Below are positions 43,611 through 52,554 of a DNA stretch of 64,000 nucleotides, piece after piece (within the stretch, counting starts at the first letter, position 1; each line of letters starts with the position of its first letter). Origin of the DNA: Bacillota bacterium (GTDB lineage Bacteria > Bacillota > Clostridia > Acetivibrionales > DTU013); NCBI GenBank assembly GCA_023435305.1, contig JAEYRV010000048.1, positions 17,531 through 81,530 of the forward strand, given 5' to 3'. The position numbers and the translations under genes were made by a program. Under the pieces are notes generated by a model. It searched no databases, was not told the origin of the DNA, and saw nothing but the letters and a program-made list of their open reading frames with translations.

Positions 43611-45458
43611 ATGAAAATACTTCCTGCCCGCCGCGGCAATTCACACCGTAAGGCTCAAAGCATCAGCAAGCTGTACATGAGACTCAAATCGAAGATAACA
43701 ATGTACTTTTTTATGCTTGTTATAATACCCGCAGTATTGACAGTCTCAATACTGTATTTCCATACACGTTCACTGGTAGGCGAGTTGTCCTGCAGTGCGT
43801 CGATTTCAAGGATATCCCAGGAGAAGGAGTTCATCGGCAAATCACTTGATGAACTGAAGCTCTCCATATATACGGCTGCCTCGACAATGGAGACATCCGA
43901 TGCATATTATCTGGCAAATACATCCTCGGGCCAAAGAGGCTCGGATATATTGTCTGCAATGATAAAGGACAACTTCTCACCTGTACAGCAAAATGCATTA
44001 TCGGCAGTTTATGTAATCGATGATAACGGTATAAATGCCTCCTATGGACCGGATTCCGAGCATGCCGCCATCAGCAGCCCTGCATCCCAGAAGTGGTTTA
44101 CTGATACGGCCTCAGATACGGGCGGTGTTGTTATGCTCGGCACCGTGCAGCGTTTTTATTCCGAAGGCGCAAATAAAATCGTACTGAGTGCGGCAAAGTC
44201 GATAAATGACGGAACATCTGCAGGATCACATGCTGTCCTTCTCTTTGATTTCAACTACAGCATTCTTTCGGATCTTCTGTCTCCTTCGGATGGAAACAAC
44301 GCCTCCTCCCTCACCGGGCACGAGACTGCGGAAAGGCTCGTTCTCGACCGGGAAGGCAATATCCTTTACAGCCGCGACAAGGGAAGGCTGACCACAAAAG
44401 CCGATGAGACCATTATTTCAGCAATGAAAAACGGAGAAGAGAATTTCATCAGGATCAACTATAGTGGCACCGATTATTTTATGACCTTCATACATTATAC
44501 CGATCCGGACTGGACCTTCATTGACCTGAATCCGGCTTCTAATGTATCTGACCGCATGTGGCTGCGCAGTCCGCTGCTCACAGTCACCCTGGTACTATTC
44601 GCTCTGGTGCTGCTGATATATCTGGGAGTTGCACTGGGTCTGCTCAAACCTATCAATGACCTGACAGCAGTCATTTCAGACTATGAGAACCAGTATCCCG
44701 GCGTCGAAGGACAGATACCCCTTCTTCAGGTGCGGAAAAATGCCTCTGCTTCAGGCAGAGCTTCCGACGTAGACTATCTGATCAATAAAATAAGCAGCAT
44801 CAAGCTGAGCCAAAAGGAAGCCGAGCTCAACTCACTGCAGAACCAGATCAATCCTCATTTTCTGTACAATACGCTCGAATCCATACGCGGCGCGGCGCTT
44901 TACCACGGCATACATGAGATCGCTTCCATGTCCAAATCCCTGTCGCTGCTCTTCCGCTACAGTATAAGCGAACGGGTCCTGGTTTCCGTAAAAGAGGAGC
45001 TCCAGCATCTGGAGAACTATTTATCGATACAGAATTTCAGATTTGAGGATAAATTCGAGCTTCAATACAACATCCCGCCTGAGCTTCTGAATTACAAAAT
45101 ACTTAAGCTCACACTGCAGCCGCTGATAGAGAATTCGATCAAGCACGGCCTGGAAATGAAGCTGGGAAAGGGAACGATAAAAATAGAAATACTGTCTCTG
45201 GAAAGCAACATTAAAATAATCATATCCGATGACGGACTCGGCATACCGCCGAAAAAGCTGGAAGAACTGAACAGATCGCTGACAAGTGATAAAAGCAGGT
45301 ATACAGATGAAAGTGTACGTACCGGAACCGGTATAGGCGTAATGAATGTCAACTCCCGTATCAAGCTTTACTTCGGTGAGCAGTACGGGCTGAAGTTCAG
45401 GGATGCACTGTCGGGTACTACAGTAGAAATAACTCTGCCTGCTGTAAAAGAAAACTAG
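43611..45458 (+). CDS. YesM-type sensor histidine kinase
   Basis: A 615-residue membrane kinase. Helix 1 lies near residues 32-52, an extracellular sensing region of about 250 residues follows ('NALSAVYVIDDNGINASYGP', dCache-like), and helix 2 is near 322-347 ('LLTVTLVLFALVLLIYLGVA'). The cytoplasmic part has the His_kinase family box 'LNSLQNQINPHFLYNTLESI' with the phosphorylated His and the ATPase motifs 'LQPLIENSIKHGLE' and 'IIISDDGLGIP'. The start at 43611 is set by GTGAGGTG. The response regulator gene follows 12 bases on. It is divergent from the exporter operon, across a 170-base region that may hold both promoters. Confidence 0.93.
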   Translation: MKILPARRGNSHRKAQSISKLYMRLKSKITMYFFMLVIIPAVLTVSILYFHTRSLVGELSCSASISRISQEKEFIGKSLDELKLSIYTAASTMETSDAYYLANTSSGQRGSDILSAMIKDNFSPVQQNALSAVYVIDDNGINASYGPDSEHAAISSPASQKWFTDTASDTGGVVMLGTVQRFYSEGANKIVLSAAKSINDGTSAGSHAVLLFDFNYSILSDLLSPSDGNNASSLTGHETAERLVLDREGNILYSRDKGRLTTKADETIISAMKNGEENFIRINYSGTDYFMTFIHYTDPDWTFIDLNPASNVSDRMWLRSPLLTVTLVLFALVLLIYLGVALGLLKPINDLTAVISDYENQYPGVEGQIPLLQVRKNASASGRASDVDYLINKISSIKLSQKEAELNSLQNQINPHFLYNTLESIRGAALYHGIHEIASMSKSLSLLFRYSISERVLVSVKEELQHLENYLSIQNFRFEDKFELQYNIPPELLNYKILKLTLQPLIENSIKHGLEMKLGKGTIKIEILSLESNIKIIISDDGLGIPPKKLEELNRSLTSDKSRYTDESVRTGTGIGVMNVNSRIKLYFGEQYGLKFRDALSGTTVEITLPAVKEN

Positions 45459-45470
45459 GAGGCTAATGTT

Positions 45471-47078
45471 ATGCTCAAGCTTATTATTGCAGATGACGAG
45501 AAATGGGTAAGGACCGCGATAAAGTCCATAATTCCGTTCGAAAAGCTCGATCTGATCCTGTCAAGTGAAGCCGCAAACGGAATAGAAGCTCTGGAGCTCT
45601 GCCGCCGGCACGAGCCTGACATACTGCTGACAGATATAATGATGCCCGGACTAAACGGGCTTGAGCTGATAAGCGAGATAAGGAATGTGCTGCCCGATAT
45701 CAGGATTGCCGTGATCAGCGGCTATAACGATTTCGAATATGCTAAAACGGCCATGAAGCACGGCATAAGGGACTATCTTCTCAAGCCGGTGGATGAAAAT
45801 GAACTGATACAGGTCCTTGAGAGAATCATTGATGAACTGAAAGAAGCAGAAAGACAAAACAGGGAAAAGGAAACCAGACAGGAGCAATATGAAAAAGCGC
45901 TCCCTGTCATGTGCGAGGCATTCCTGAATAAGCTCGTTTCATACAACAACATGACTGTGGACAACATAAAAAATGAATTCAGAAAGTACTGCATAAACTT
46001 TGAAGACAGCAGCTACTTTATTGTATGTCTGACTGCCTCCGACGATAATTCCAGATATGACGGTACACCTGAAAAAGATACGCATTACAAGACTCTTGTA
46101 AAACGATGTATGAGAAGATATGCCGGCGCCGTCACGTTTCCTCTGGAACAGGACAAAAGCCTGCTTGTTTCGATTATCTGCGGAGAAAAGGCTGCACATG
46201 GGATCGAAAGGGCATTTGACATATGCCGGCGCATTTTGGATAGGAAATATGGTATCAGCATATCCTGCGGTATCAGCGGAGAAACACACTCACCTTGTAT
46301 GATCCAGAAGCTCTTCCCGGATGCCGCACAGGCGCTGGAGACCAGGTTCTGGAATGGCCGGGGCACATTGGCGCGGTTTTCGGCCGGCTGCCTGTCAGGC
46401 GACCTGAAGCTCACATTGACAGAAGAAATGCTCAATAAGATAATACTGAACATTAAGCTTTCAAATCTTCAAACAGCAGTGTCATATATAGAGGGTGTTA
46501 CCAAATCGCTGACGTCGGGGGCCAAAATCTACAAACCGGAGCTTGTAAAAGAGTTTTACTGGCAGTTCATACAATCCATCATCATAATGCTCAACATCCA
46601 GCTCCCCTTCCTCCAACAGGAATCGACTGTCTCAGGCGAGCAGCCATATGAGATGATAAGGGACACGATATTCATGTCCGACCTGGATGGTTATGTGAAG
46701 GATCTGCTGCAGCACATATTCGATTTTTATCATGACAGGAATCCTGTGGACAGTACGAACCTGATAGAAAATGCCAAGAAGGTGATCGAAAGCAATTATG
46801 CCGGCGACATCAGCCTGGAACAGGTCGCAAGGCATGTGCACCTGAGCCCTGCCTATCTGAGCGAGCTATTTAAGAAGCAAACGGGCATGAGCTTCATTGA
46901 CTATAAAACGATAATCAGGATCGAAAGGGCAAAGAAGCTGATCATGATCCCTTCGATGACAATCAGCGAAGTAAGCACGAAGGTAGGCTATACGGACCCC
47001 AAATACTTCAGCAAGCTCTTCAAGAAAATCACCGGCAAAACCATCTTCGAATACAAGAAGGACGGCAGCAACATTTAG
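45471..47078 (+). CDS. YesN-type response regulator with AraC DNA-binding domain
   Basis: A 535-residue regulator. The receiver (about 1-120) has 'KLIIADDEKWVRTAIKSI', phosphoacceptor Asp in 'DILLTDIMMPGLNGLELI' and 'DYLLKPVDENEL'. A long middle region (about 150-420) resembles the YesN linker. The AraC HTH domain is at the C-terminus (about 430-530: 'ISLEQVARHVHLSPAYLSEL', 'VSTKVGYTDPKYFSKLFKKI'). The upstream AGGAGG is strong. It is cotranscribed with the kinase gene and probably activates the divergent exporter in response to its substrate. Confidence 0.93.
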   Translation: MLKLIIADDEKWVRTAIKSIIPFEKLDLILSSEAANGIEALELCRRHEPDILLTDIMMPGLNGLELISEIRNVLPDIRIAVISGYNDFEYAKTAMKHGIRDYLLKPVDENELIQVLERIIDELKEAERQNREKETRQEQYEKALPVMCEAFLNKLVSYNNMTVDNIKNEFRKYCINFEDSSYFIVCLTASDDNSRYDGTPEKDTHYKTLVKRCMRRYAGAVTFPLEQDKSLLVSIICGEKAAHGIERAFDICRRILDRKYGISISCGISGETHSPCMIQKLFPDAAQALETRFWNGRGTLARFSAGCLSGDLKLTLTEEMLNKIILNIKLSNLQTAVSYIEGVTKSLTSGAKIYKPELVKEFYWQFIQSIIIMLNIQLPFLQQESTVSGEQPYEMIRDTIFMSDLDGYVKDLLQHIFDFYHDRNPVDSTNLIENAKKVIESNYAGDISLEQVARHVHLSPAYLSELFKKQTGMSFIDYKTIIRIERAKKLIMIPSMTISEVSTKVGYTDPKYFSKLFKKITGKTIFEYKKDGSNI

Positions 47079-47145
47079 CGCCTCTGCTGCTACACAAATC
47101 CGCTTCGTTTTGGCCAGGCGTTTGAAGGCCGCTGCACAGATTTGG

Positions 47146-47560
47146 TGGTTTACCACTTCACTTAAGCTGTGAATCCAAGGGCCCCGCACAAATATGCTTC
47201 AGCTTGGGCTGTGAATCTGAGGGCTGCTGCTGAAACATGCTTCATTTTAGCTGTGAATCTGAGCGTTGCTGCGAAAATTTGCTTCAGCTTGGCCATGAAT
47301 CCGAGGGCCCTGCTAAAATTTTCTTCAGCTTGGCCATGAATCTGAGGGCCCTGCGAAGATTTGCTTCAGCTTGGCCATGAATCTGATGGCCCTGCACAAA
47401 TATGCTTCAGCTTGGCCATGAATCTGAGGGCCCTGCACAAATATGCTTCAGCTTGGCCATGAATCTGAGGGCCCTGCTAAAATTTGCTTCAGCTTGGCCA
47501 TGAATCCGAGGGCCCTGCGAAAATTTGCTTCAGCTTGGCCATGAATCTGAGGGCCCTGCT
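47146..47560. repeat. 41-bp tandem repeat, about ten copies
   Basis: Units of GCTTCAGCTTGGCCATGAAT followed by CTGAGGGCCCTGCACAAATAT, with about ten copies. The first three are divergent and the later ones nearly identical, differing mainly in the CACAAATAT/GAAAATTT end. No gene is supported in 47079-48214, and short reading frames across the array are products of the repeat. Confidence 0.9.
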
Positions 47561-47695
47561 CAATTTTTTAAGTTATGGGGAAATAATCCATGTTCTCATA
47601 GATTTTTATCTACGGGCAGTTAACATATTCCGAAAAATACGACATTACGTCTACTCAAAGCACCGATATTTCCCCACAACTCATATTTTTGTGCA
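47558..47695. mobile_element. MITE-like element, copy A
   Basis: A roughly 138-bp element with inverted ends: CTCAATTTTTTAAGTTATGG then GGAAATA on the left, and TATTTCCCCACAACTCATAT then TTTTGTGC on the right. About 22 of 30 terminal positions are complementary. It has no coding capacity and begins in the last unit of the 41-bp array. Confidence 0.55.
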
Positions 47696-47792
47696 GTACA
47701 CTCCAAACAACCTTGCCCTGCCTATGTTATGTGTGGTGTAGTACGCAATAACATAACCACATCCATGTTCAGACTGTACATTCGAATGCCAC

Positions 47793-47965
47793 AGCACATT
47801 TTTTTGAGTTATGGGGAAATGCTCCTGTTATTCCATTGATTTTTATCTATGAACACTTAACATAATCTCCATAACATATAGACGAAGTATGGGATTGGCA
47901 GTATAAACAAGTCAAAAAAACTGTTAGCAACCCAATATTTCCCCATAAATCATATTTTTGTGCAG
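47793..47965. mobile_element. MITE-like element, copy B
   Basis: A roughly 173-bp element with the same ends: CAGCACATTTTTTTGAGTTA then TGGGGAAAT, and ATTTCCCCATAAATCATATT then TTTGTGCA. It shares the inner GATTTTTATCTA...TTAACAT motif with copy A but has a longer centre. It is non-coding. Confidence 0.55.
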
Positions 47966-47977
47966 TGCACTACAAAT

Positions 47978-48018
47978 AAAAGGGAACATTTCTTGTCCAT
48001 CAAGAAGTGCCCCCTTTT
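47978..48018 (-). terminator. Hairpin downstream of gpmI
   Basis: AAAAGGGAACATTTCTTG pairs with CAAGAAGTGCCCCCTTTT around TCCAT. On the minus strand the stem runs into TTTTATTTG, so it may terminate gpmI. It is related to the hairpin at 36944. Confidence 0.6.
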
Positions 48019-48195
48019 ATAAAGTTCCTCTGTAATAAAATCCACCCTGTCAAGAAATATCTCCTGTAATAAAGTGCCCCCTGTAAAGAATATCTCCTGT
48101 AATAAAGTGCCCCCTGTCTAGAAATATCCCCTGTAATAAAGTTCCTCCTGTAAAGAATATCCCCTGTAATAAAGTGCCATCATTAAAGAAATATC
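48018..48195. repeat. Tandem repeat of about 33-36 bp next to gpmI
   Basis: About five copies of CTGTAATAAAGTGCCCCCTG followed by TAAAGAATATCTC, with small length differences. They lie immediately downstream of the gpmI stop codon. Confidence 0.8.
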
Positions 48196-48214
48196 TCTGC
48201 AAATACCTGTCTGC

Positions 48215-49747
48215 CTACTTCAATAACGATTCGCCGGTCATTTCGGCGGGCTTTTCCAGGCCGAGCAGTTCGAGCATTGTCGGTGCCAAATCGGCCAGGC
48301 GGCCTTCCTTCAGCTGCCTGTCTCCGAGTCCGATGCCTATCAGCGGTACTACATTGGTAGTATGAGCAGTGAACGGTCCGCCCGAATCATAATCGACCAT
48401 CTGCTCTGCGTTGCCGTGGTCAGCTGTAATAAGAGCAACTCCGTCCTGTGCCTGTATTGCCTTGATTATCCTGCCCATGCATTCGTCTATGGCTTCTACT
48501 GCAGCCTTCGCTGCATCAAGGAATCCGGTATGTCCGACCATGTCACAGTTGGCGAAATTCAGTACAATCACATCATACTGTTTTGAATCAATCCTTTTCA
48601 GTACTTCCTCTGTTACCTCATATGCACTCATCTCGGGCTTCAGATCGTAGGTAGCAACCTTCGGAGATGGGATCAGAGCGCGGTCCTCTCCTTCATATAA
48701 TGTTTCCGTACCGCCATTGAAGAAGAAAGTAACATGTGCGTATTTCTCAGTCTCCGCTATTCTAAGCTGTTTCAGACCATTTTTGCTGATATATTCTCCA
48801 AAAGTATTGGAAAGGCTTTCTGGTTTGAATGCGACATTCACATTAGGCAATGTTTTGTCATACTGCGTCATGCAGACATAGTGCAGCGGGAAAAATCCAT
48901 TTGCTCTTTCAAATCCGGAAAACTCGGGATCCACAAAGGTCCTGGTTATTTCCCTTGCCCTGTCGGGTCTGAAGTTGAAGAATATTATTGAGTCGTTTTT
49001 ATCAATGGTTGCAACGGGCTTGCCATCCTTTGTGATGACAGTAGGCTTAACAAACTCATCAAACTCCTGTCTTGCATAGGACTCAGCAACTGCATCCGAA
49101 GCCGACTCTGCAGTAAGTCCCTGTCCAAGAACCATTGCATTGTAAGCCTGCGACACTCTTTCCCAGCGGTTGTCCCTGTCCATTGCATAGTATCGGCCCA
49201 TAACACTGGCGATACTGCCTGTCCCTATCTCAGCCAGCTTTTCCTCAAGCTCTTTTACGAAATCCTTTGAGCTATCCGGAGGAACATCCCTTCCATCGAA
49301 GAAGCAATGGACGAAAACATCCTTCAAGCCGTATCTCTTGGCTAATTCAACCAGAGCATACAGGTGTGTGTTGTGGCTGTGGACTCCTCCGTCAGACAGC
49401 AGACCGTAAAGATGCAGCTTTGTACCGTTCTTTTTGCAATTTTCTATTGCATCAATAAATTCCTTTTTATCAAAGAAATCTCCGTCCTCAATGGACTTCG
49501 TTATTCTTGTGAGCTCCTGGTATACTATCCTGCCTGCTCCGATATTTGTATGTCCCACCTCGGAGTTGCCCATCTGGCCTCTCGGAAGTCCGACATCCAT
49601 TCCGCTTGTATGGATCACAGCAGTTGGATAATTCTTCATAAAGCTGTCCAGATTCGGTTTTTTTGCAGCAGCTATGGCATTTCCGTCCGACCGCTCATTT
49701 ATACCAAATCCATCAAGAATGATCAATGCTATTAATTTGTTTTTCAT
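48215..49747 (-). CDS. gpmI: 2,3-bisphosphoglycerate-independent phosphoglycerate mutase
   Basis: A 510-residue dimanganese enzyme interconverting 3- and 2-phosphoglycerate. It shows 'ALIILDGFGINERSDGNAIA', the phosphorylated Ser in 'GQMGNSEVGHTNIGAGRIV', 'VHCFFDGRDVPPDSS', 'VMGRYYAMDRDNRWER', 'NFRPDRAREI', 'FANCDMVGHTG' and 'ITADHGNAEQM'. A GTG start at 49756 would overlap the ribosome binding site AAGGAG; ATG at 49747 is spaced correctly. It is separated from pgk-tpiA by 660 bases of repeats. Confidence 0.97.
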   Translation of the reverse strand: MKNKLIALIILDGFGINERSDGNAIAAAKKPNLDSFMKNYPTAVIHTSGMDVGLPRGQMGNSEVGHTNIGAGRIVYQELTRITKSIEDGDFFDKKEFIDAIENCKKNGTKLHLYGLLSDGGVHSHNTHLYALVELAKRYGLKDVFVHCFFDGRDVPPDSSKDFVKELEEKLAEIGTGSIASVMGRYYAMDRDNRWERVSQAYNAMVLGQGLTAESASDAVAESYARQEFDEFVKPTVITKDGKPVATIDKNDSIIFFNFRPDRAREITRTFVDPEFSGFERANGFFPLHYVCMTQYDKTLPNVNVAFKPESLSNTFGEYISKNGLKQLRIAETEKYAHVTFFFNGGTETLYEGEDRALIPSPKVATYDLKPEMSAYEVTEEVLKRIDSKQYDVIVLNFANCDMVGHTGFLDAAKAAVEAIDECMGRIIKAIQAQDGVALITADHGNAEQMVDYDSGGPFTAHTTNVVPLIGIGLGDRQLKEGRLADLAPTMLELLGLEKPAEMTGESLLK

Positions 49748-49772
49748 TTTATCCACTCCTTATCATATAGGG

Positions 49773-50006
49773 ACATACCTCATATTACGAAGCCTTGCTA
49801 CATGCAGAGGTGTGTCACATTACATCTGTTACATACCTCATATTGCGAAGCCTTGCTACATGCAGGGGTGTATCCCATTATATCTGTTACATACCTCGTC
49901 TAACGAAGCCCTTCTCCATGCAGAGGTGTGTCCCGTTATATCTGTTACATACCACGTCTAACGAAGCCTTGCTACATGCACTGGTGTATCCCTTTACCAC
50001 TGTTGC
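49773..50006. repeat. 58-bp tandem repeat, four copies
   Basis: Four copies of a 58-bp unit starting ACATACCTCATATTACGAAG, then CCTTGCTACATGCAGAGGTG, and ending TATCTGTT. The units are contiguous and about 85 percent identical. Confidence 0.88.
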
Positions 50007-50094
50007 AGCATGTCTGCGATACTAAATTCCGATGTAGTGCTCATAAATGTCCCTTTTGTTACTCTGTTCCCTCTTTTGTTTGACTGAAAACAAC

Positions 50095-50205
50095 AACTTC
50101 GTAAGGCTGCGCGCCTTCTTTGCGTTTTCGCGCGGCTTCCCGTGCTTCCCGCGTTTTCGCGCGCTTCCCGTGCTTCCCGCGCTTCACGCGCTTCCCGTGC
50201 CTTTA
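50095..50205. repeat. GC-rich degenerate repeat (GCGCTTCCCGTGCTTCCC)
   Basis: Interlocked copies of CGCGCTTCCCGTGCTTCCCG and related strings, noticeably GC-rich compared with the flanks. Confidence 0.7.
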
Positions 50206-50211
50206 TCCAAA

Positions 50212-50237
50212 GAGGGCTGTCTTTACAGACAGCCCTC
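50212..50237. terminator. Hairpin between pgk-tpiA and gpmI
   Basis: A perfect 10-bp stem GAGGGCTGTC / GACAGCCCTC with a TTTACA loop. Neither side has a long T run, so termination is uncertain. Confidence 0.5.
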
Positions 50238-50305
50238 CGCAGCAATCCTTAAGGACTTACTTCATTTTTTCTCTCAACAGTAATACATCAAGGGGTCATT
50301 TCTAA

Positions 50306-50362
50306 CCGGCAGGGAATACCTCATATCCGGCAGGGAATACCTCATATCCGGCAGGGAATATC
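50306..50362. repeat. 21-bp tandem repeat, about 2.7 copies
   Basis: CCGGCAGGGAATACCTCATAT is repeated twice, with a third partial copy GGCAGGGAATATCCCC. The block sits just after the pgk-tpiA stop codon. Confidence 0.8.
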
Positions 50363-50390
50363 CCCTTTAAAGGAGTGTCCCCCTGCCATG

Positions 50391-50407
50391 CTGTCCCCTC
50401 TCCTTAT
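50391..50407 (+). repeat. REP-like GTCCCC motif overlapping the end of pgk-tpiA
   Basis: CTGTCCCCTCTCCTTAT matches 16 of 17 positions with the sequence at 18540-18556 and abuts the pgk-tpiA stop codon. Confidence 0.45.
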
Positions 50408-52353
50408 CAATCGCTGTACTTCACTATCTTCTCGAAGTCGTCCAGCTTCAGGCTTGCTCCGCCTACCAGACCGCCGTCGATATCGGACATGTTGAAAAGC
50501 TCCGAAGCTGTGGAAGCTGTTACGCTTCCGCCATACTGTATACGGACCTCATCTGCAACATCTTCGCAATATAAGCTCTTTACGGTTTCCCTTATGATTG
50601 CGCAGACTTCATTGGCCTGTTCCTTTGTAGCTGTTTTGCCTGTGCCGATTGCCCATATTGGCTCGTATGCGATGACTGTTTCCTTGACCTGCTCTGCTGA
50701 CAAACCGAGAATAGCTATTTTCACCTGATAGCTGACCAGCTCGGCAGTAACTCCCTCTTCCCTCTGTGCCAGTGATTCGCCGACACATATGATGGGTTTC
50801 AGTCCATACTTGAATGCAGCATGTGCTTTCTTATTCACTGTCTCGTCTGTCTCGGCAAAATACTGCCTTCTTTCGGAATGACCGATGATGACATAATCTA
50901 CTCCGAGGTCCTTGAGCATCGGGCCTGAAACTTCTCCTGTAAATGCTCCTTTTTCCTCCCAGTGCATGTTCTGAGCTGCAACCTTTATGTTTGAACCGGC
51001 TGCGGCCTTTATAACATCGGGCAGGCATACAAACGGCACTCCGACAACTACCTCTGCCTCAGCGCCTTCAACTCTTGGCTTGAGCGCTGTTACGAACTCG
51101 ACTGCCTCTTTGGCAGTTTTATTCATCTTCCAGTTTCCGGCCGCGATCTTTTTCCTGGGGTTCTTGTCCAGTAAAACTGCTATACCCGGAAGCACCTTTC
51201 CTTCGAGGAATTCCAGTGAGGCTCCTCCGCCTGTGGAAATATGCGTGATCTTATCGGCAAATCCAAGCTGTTCTATAGCAGCAGCAGAGTCCCCGCCTCC
51301 GACTATTGAAATGGCTCCCGAATCTGCAACTGCCTTGGCGATTTCCCTTGTACCTATAGCAAAATTGTCGAATTCGAATACGCCCATCGGTCCGTTCCAA
51401 ACTATCATCTTTGCCTTTTTGATTTCCTTAGAGAACTTTTCGATGGTCAGTGATCCTATATCCATGCCCATCCAGCCATCCGGCATATCATCAGAGGGCA
51501 CATATTTATGTTCGGTATCATTGCTGAATTCCTTGCCAACTATACTGCCGATAGGAAGCATAAGGTTGACACCCTTGTTCTCAGCCTTTACAAGCAGACT
51601 TTTTGCAAGCTCGATCTTATCCTCTTCGCAAATGGAATCACCTATCTTGTAGCCCTTTGCCTTAAGGAAGGTATAAGCCATGCCGCCGCCGACAATGAGT
51701 GTATCTACTTTGTCGAGAAGATTTTCGATTACACTGATCTTGTCTGAAACCTTTTTGCCGCCGAGTATGGCAACAAACGGTCTTTCAGGATTTGAAAGCG
51801 CTTTGCCCATGATATCGATCTCTTTCTGGATCAGATATCCGCAGACTGCCGGCAGATAATCAGCCAGACCTGCGGTCGAGGCATGAGCCCTGTGTGCAGT
51901 ACCGAATGCATCGTTTACAAATATCTCAGCAAGTGTGGAAAGTTCCTTTGCAAATGCCGGGTCGTTTTTCTCTTCTTCCTTGTGGAATCTGACGTTTTCG
52001 AGCATAAGTATCTCGCCGTCTTTAAGAGCCGCAGCCTTTGCCTTGGCATCCGCTCCAACGACATCCTCAGCCATGATAACAGGTTTGCCCAAAAGCTCGC
52101 TGAGCCTGACTGCAGTCGGCTTCATGCTGAACTTCGCTTCAGGTCCGTTCTTCGGCCTGCCGAGGTGTGAAACAAGGATCGTCTTTGCTCCGTTGTTCAC
52201 AAGATATCTGATTGTGGGCAATGCGCCGACTATCCTCTTATCATCGGTGATCCTGCCGTTTTCGTCCTGTGGGACATTGAAATCCACTCTGACAATTACC
52301 TTTTTACCCTTTACATCAATGTCCTCGATTGACTTTTTATTATACAATGCCAT
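50407..52353 (-). CDS. pgk-tpiA: Fused phosphoglycerate kinase - triosephosphate isomerase
   Basis: A 648-residue bifunctional glycolytic enzyme. Residues 1-395 are phosphoglycerate kinase ('VIVRVDFNVPQDENGRITDD', 'LVSHLGRPKNG', 'GGKKVSDKISVIENLLDK', 'GGGDSAAAIEQLGFADKITH', 'STGGGASLEFLEGK'). After the short linker LLDKNPRK, triosephosphate isomerase begins ('KIAAGNWKMNKTAKEAV' with the catalytic Lys, 'IIGHSERRQYFAE' with His, 'VIAYEPIWAIGTGKTA' with Glu, and 'IQYGGSVTAS'). No stop codon or frameshift separates the two. AAAGGGTG sets the start at 52353. Thermotoga has a comparable PGK-TIM fusion. It follows gap, with a terminator between, so it may be uncoupled from gap or read through it. 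Confidence 0.97.
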   Translation of the reverse strand: MALYNKKSIEDIDVKGKKVIVRVDFNVPQDENGRITDDKRIVGALPTIRYLVNNGAKTILVSHLGRPKNGPEAKFSMKPTAVRLSELLGKPVIMAEDVVGADAKAKAAALKDGEILMLENVRFHKEEEKNDPAFAKELSTLAEIFVNDAFGTAHRAHASTAGLADYLPAVCGYLIQKEIDIMGKALSNPERPFVAILGGKKVSDKISVIENLLDKVDTLIVGGGMAYTFLKAKGYKIGDSICEEDKIELAKSLLVKAENKGVNLMLPIGSIVGKEFSNDTEHKYVPSDDMPDGWMGMDIGSLTIEKFSKEIKKAKMIVWNGPMGVFEFDNFAIGTREIAKAVADSGAISIVGGGDSAAAIEQLGFADKITHISTGGGASLEFLEGKVLPGIAVLLDKNPRKKIAAGNWKMNKTAKEAVEFVTALKPRVEGAEAEVVVGVPFVCLPDVIKAAAGSNIKVAAQNMHWEEKGAFTGEVSGPMLKDLGVDYVIIGHSERRQYFAETDETVNKKAHAAFKYGLKPIICVGESLAQREEGVTAELVSYQVKIAILGLSAEQVKETVIAYEPIWAIGTGKTATKEQANEVCAIIRETVKSLYCEDVADEVRIQYGGSVTASTASELFNMSDIDGGLVGGASLKLDDFEKIVKYSD

Positions 52354-52482
52354 GATTTTCACCCTTTCAAGATTAAATGCACTGATTATCAGTGCCACCG
52401 CGTTTATTACATCTCTGTTCAAAGATATTTGTGATGTTGCAGTGTTTCAACGATGCGTTGTGGTATTTCGCCTCGTAATAAA

Positions 52483-52532
52483 AAGGTCCACCCTTTGACC
52501 ACTCACATAAGGTAAGGGCAAGAGTGGACCTT
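52483..52532 (-). terminator. Terminator of gap
   Basis: AAGGTCCAC pairs with GTGGACCTT, with an inner CCCTT/AAGGG stem. On the minus strand it is followed by TTTTTATTACG. It lies 22 bases past the gap stop codon and before pgk-tpiA. Confidence 0.8.
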
Positions 52533-52554
52533 AATTAGTCCTTATACCTGTTGC

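Noticed and set aside
49773..50006. Regular 58-bp repeats suggesting a CRISPR array
   Set aside because: The units are contiguous with no unique spacers, and no cas genes are nearby.
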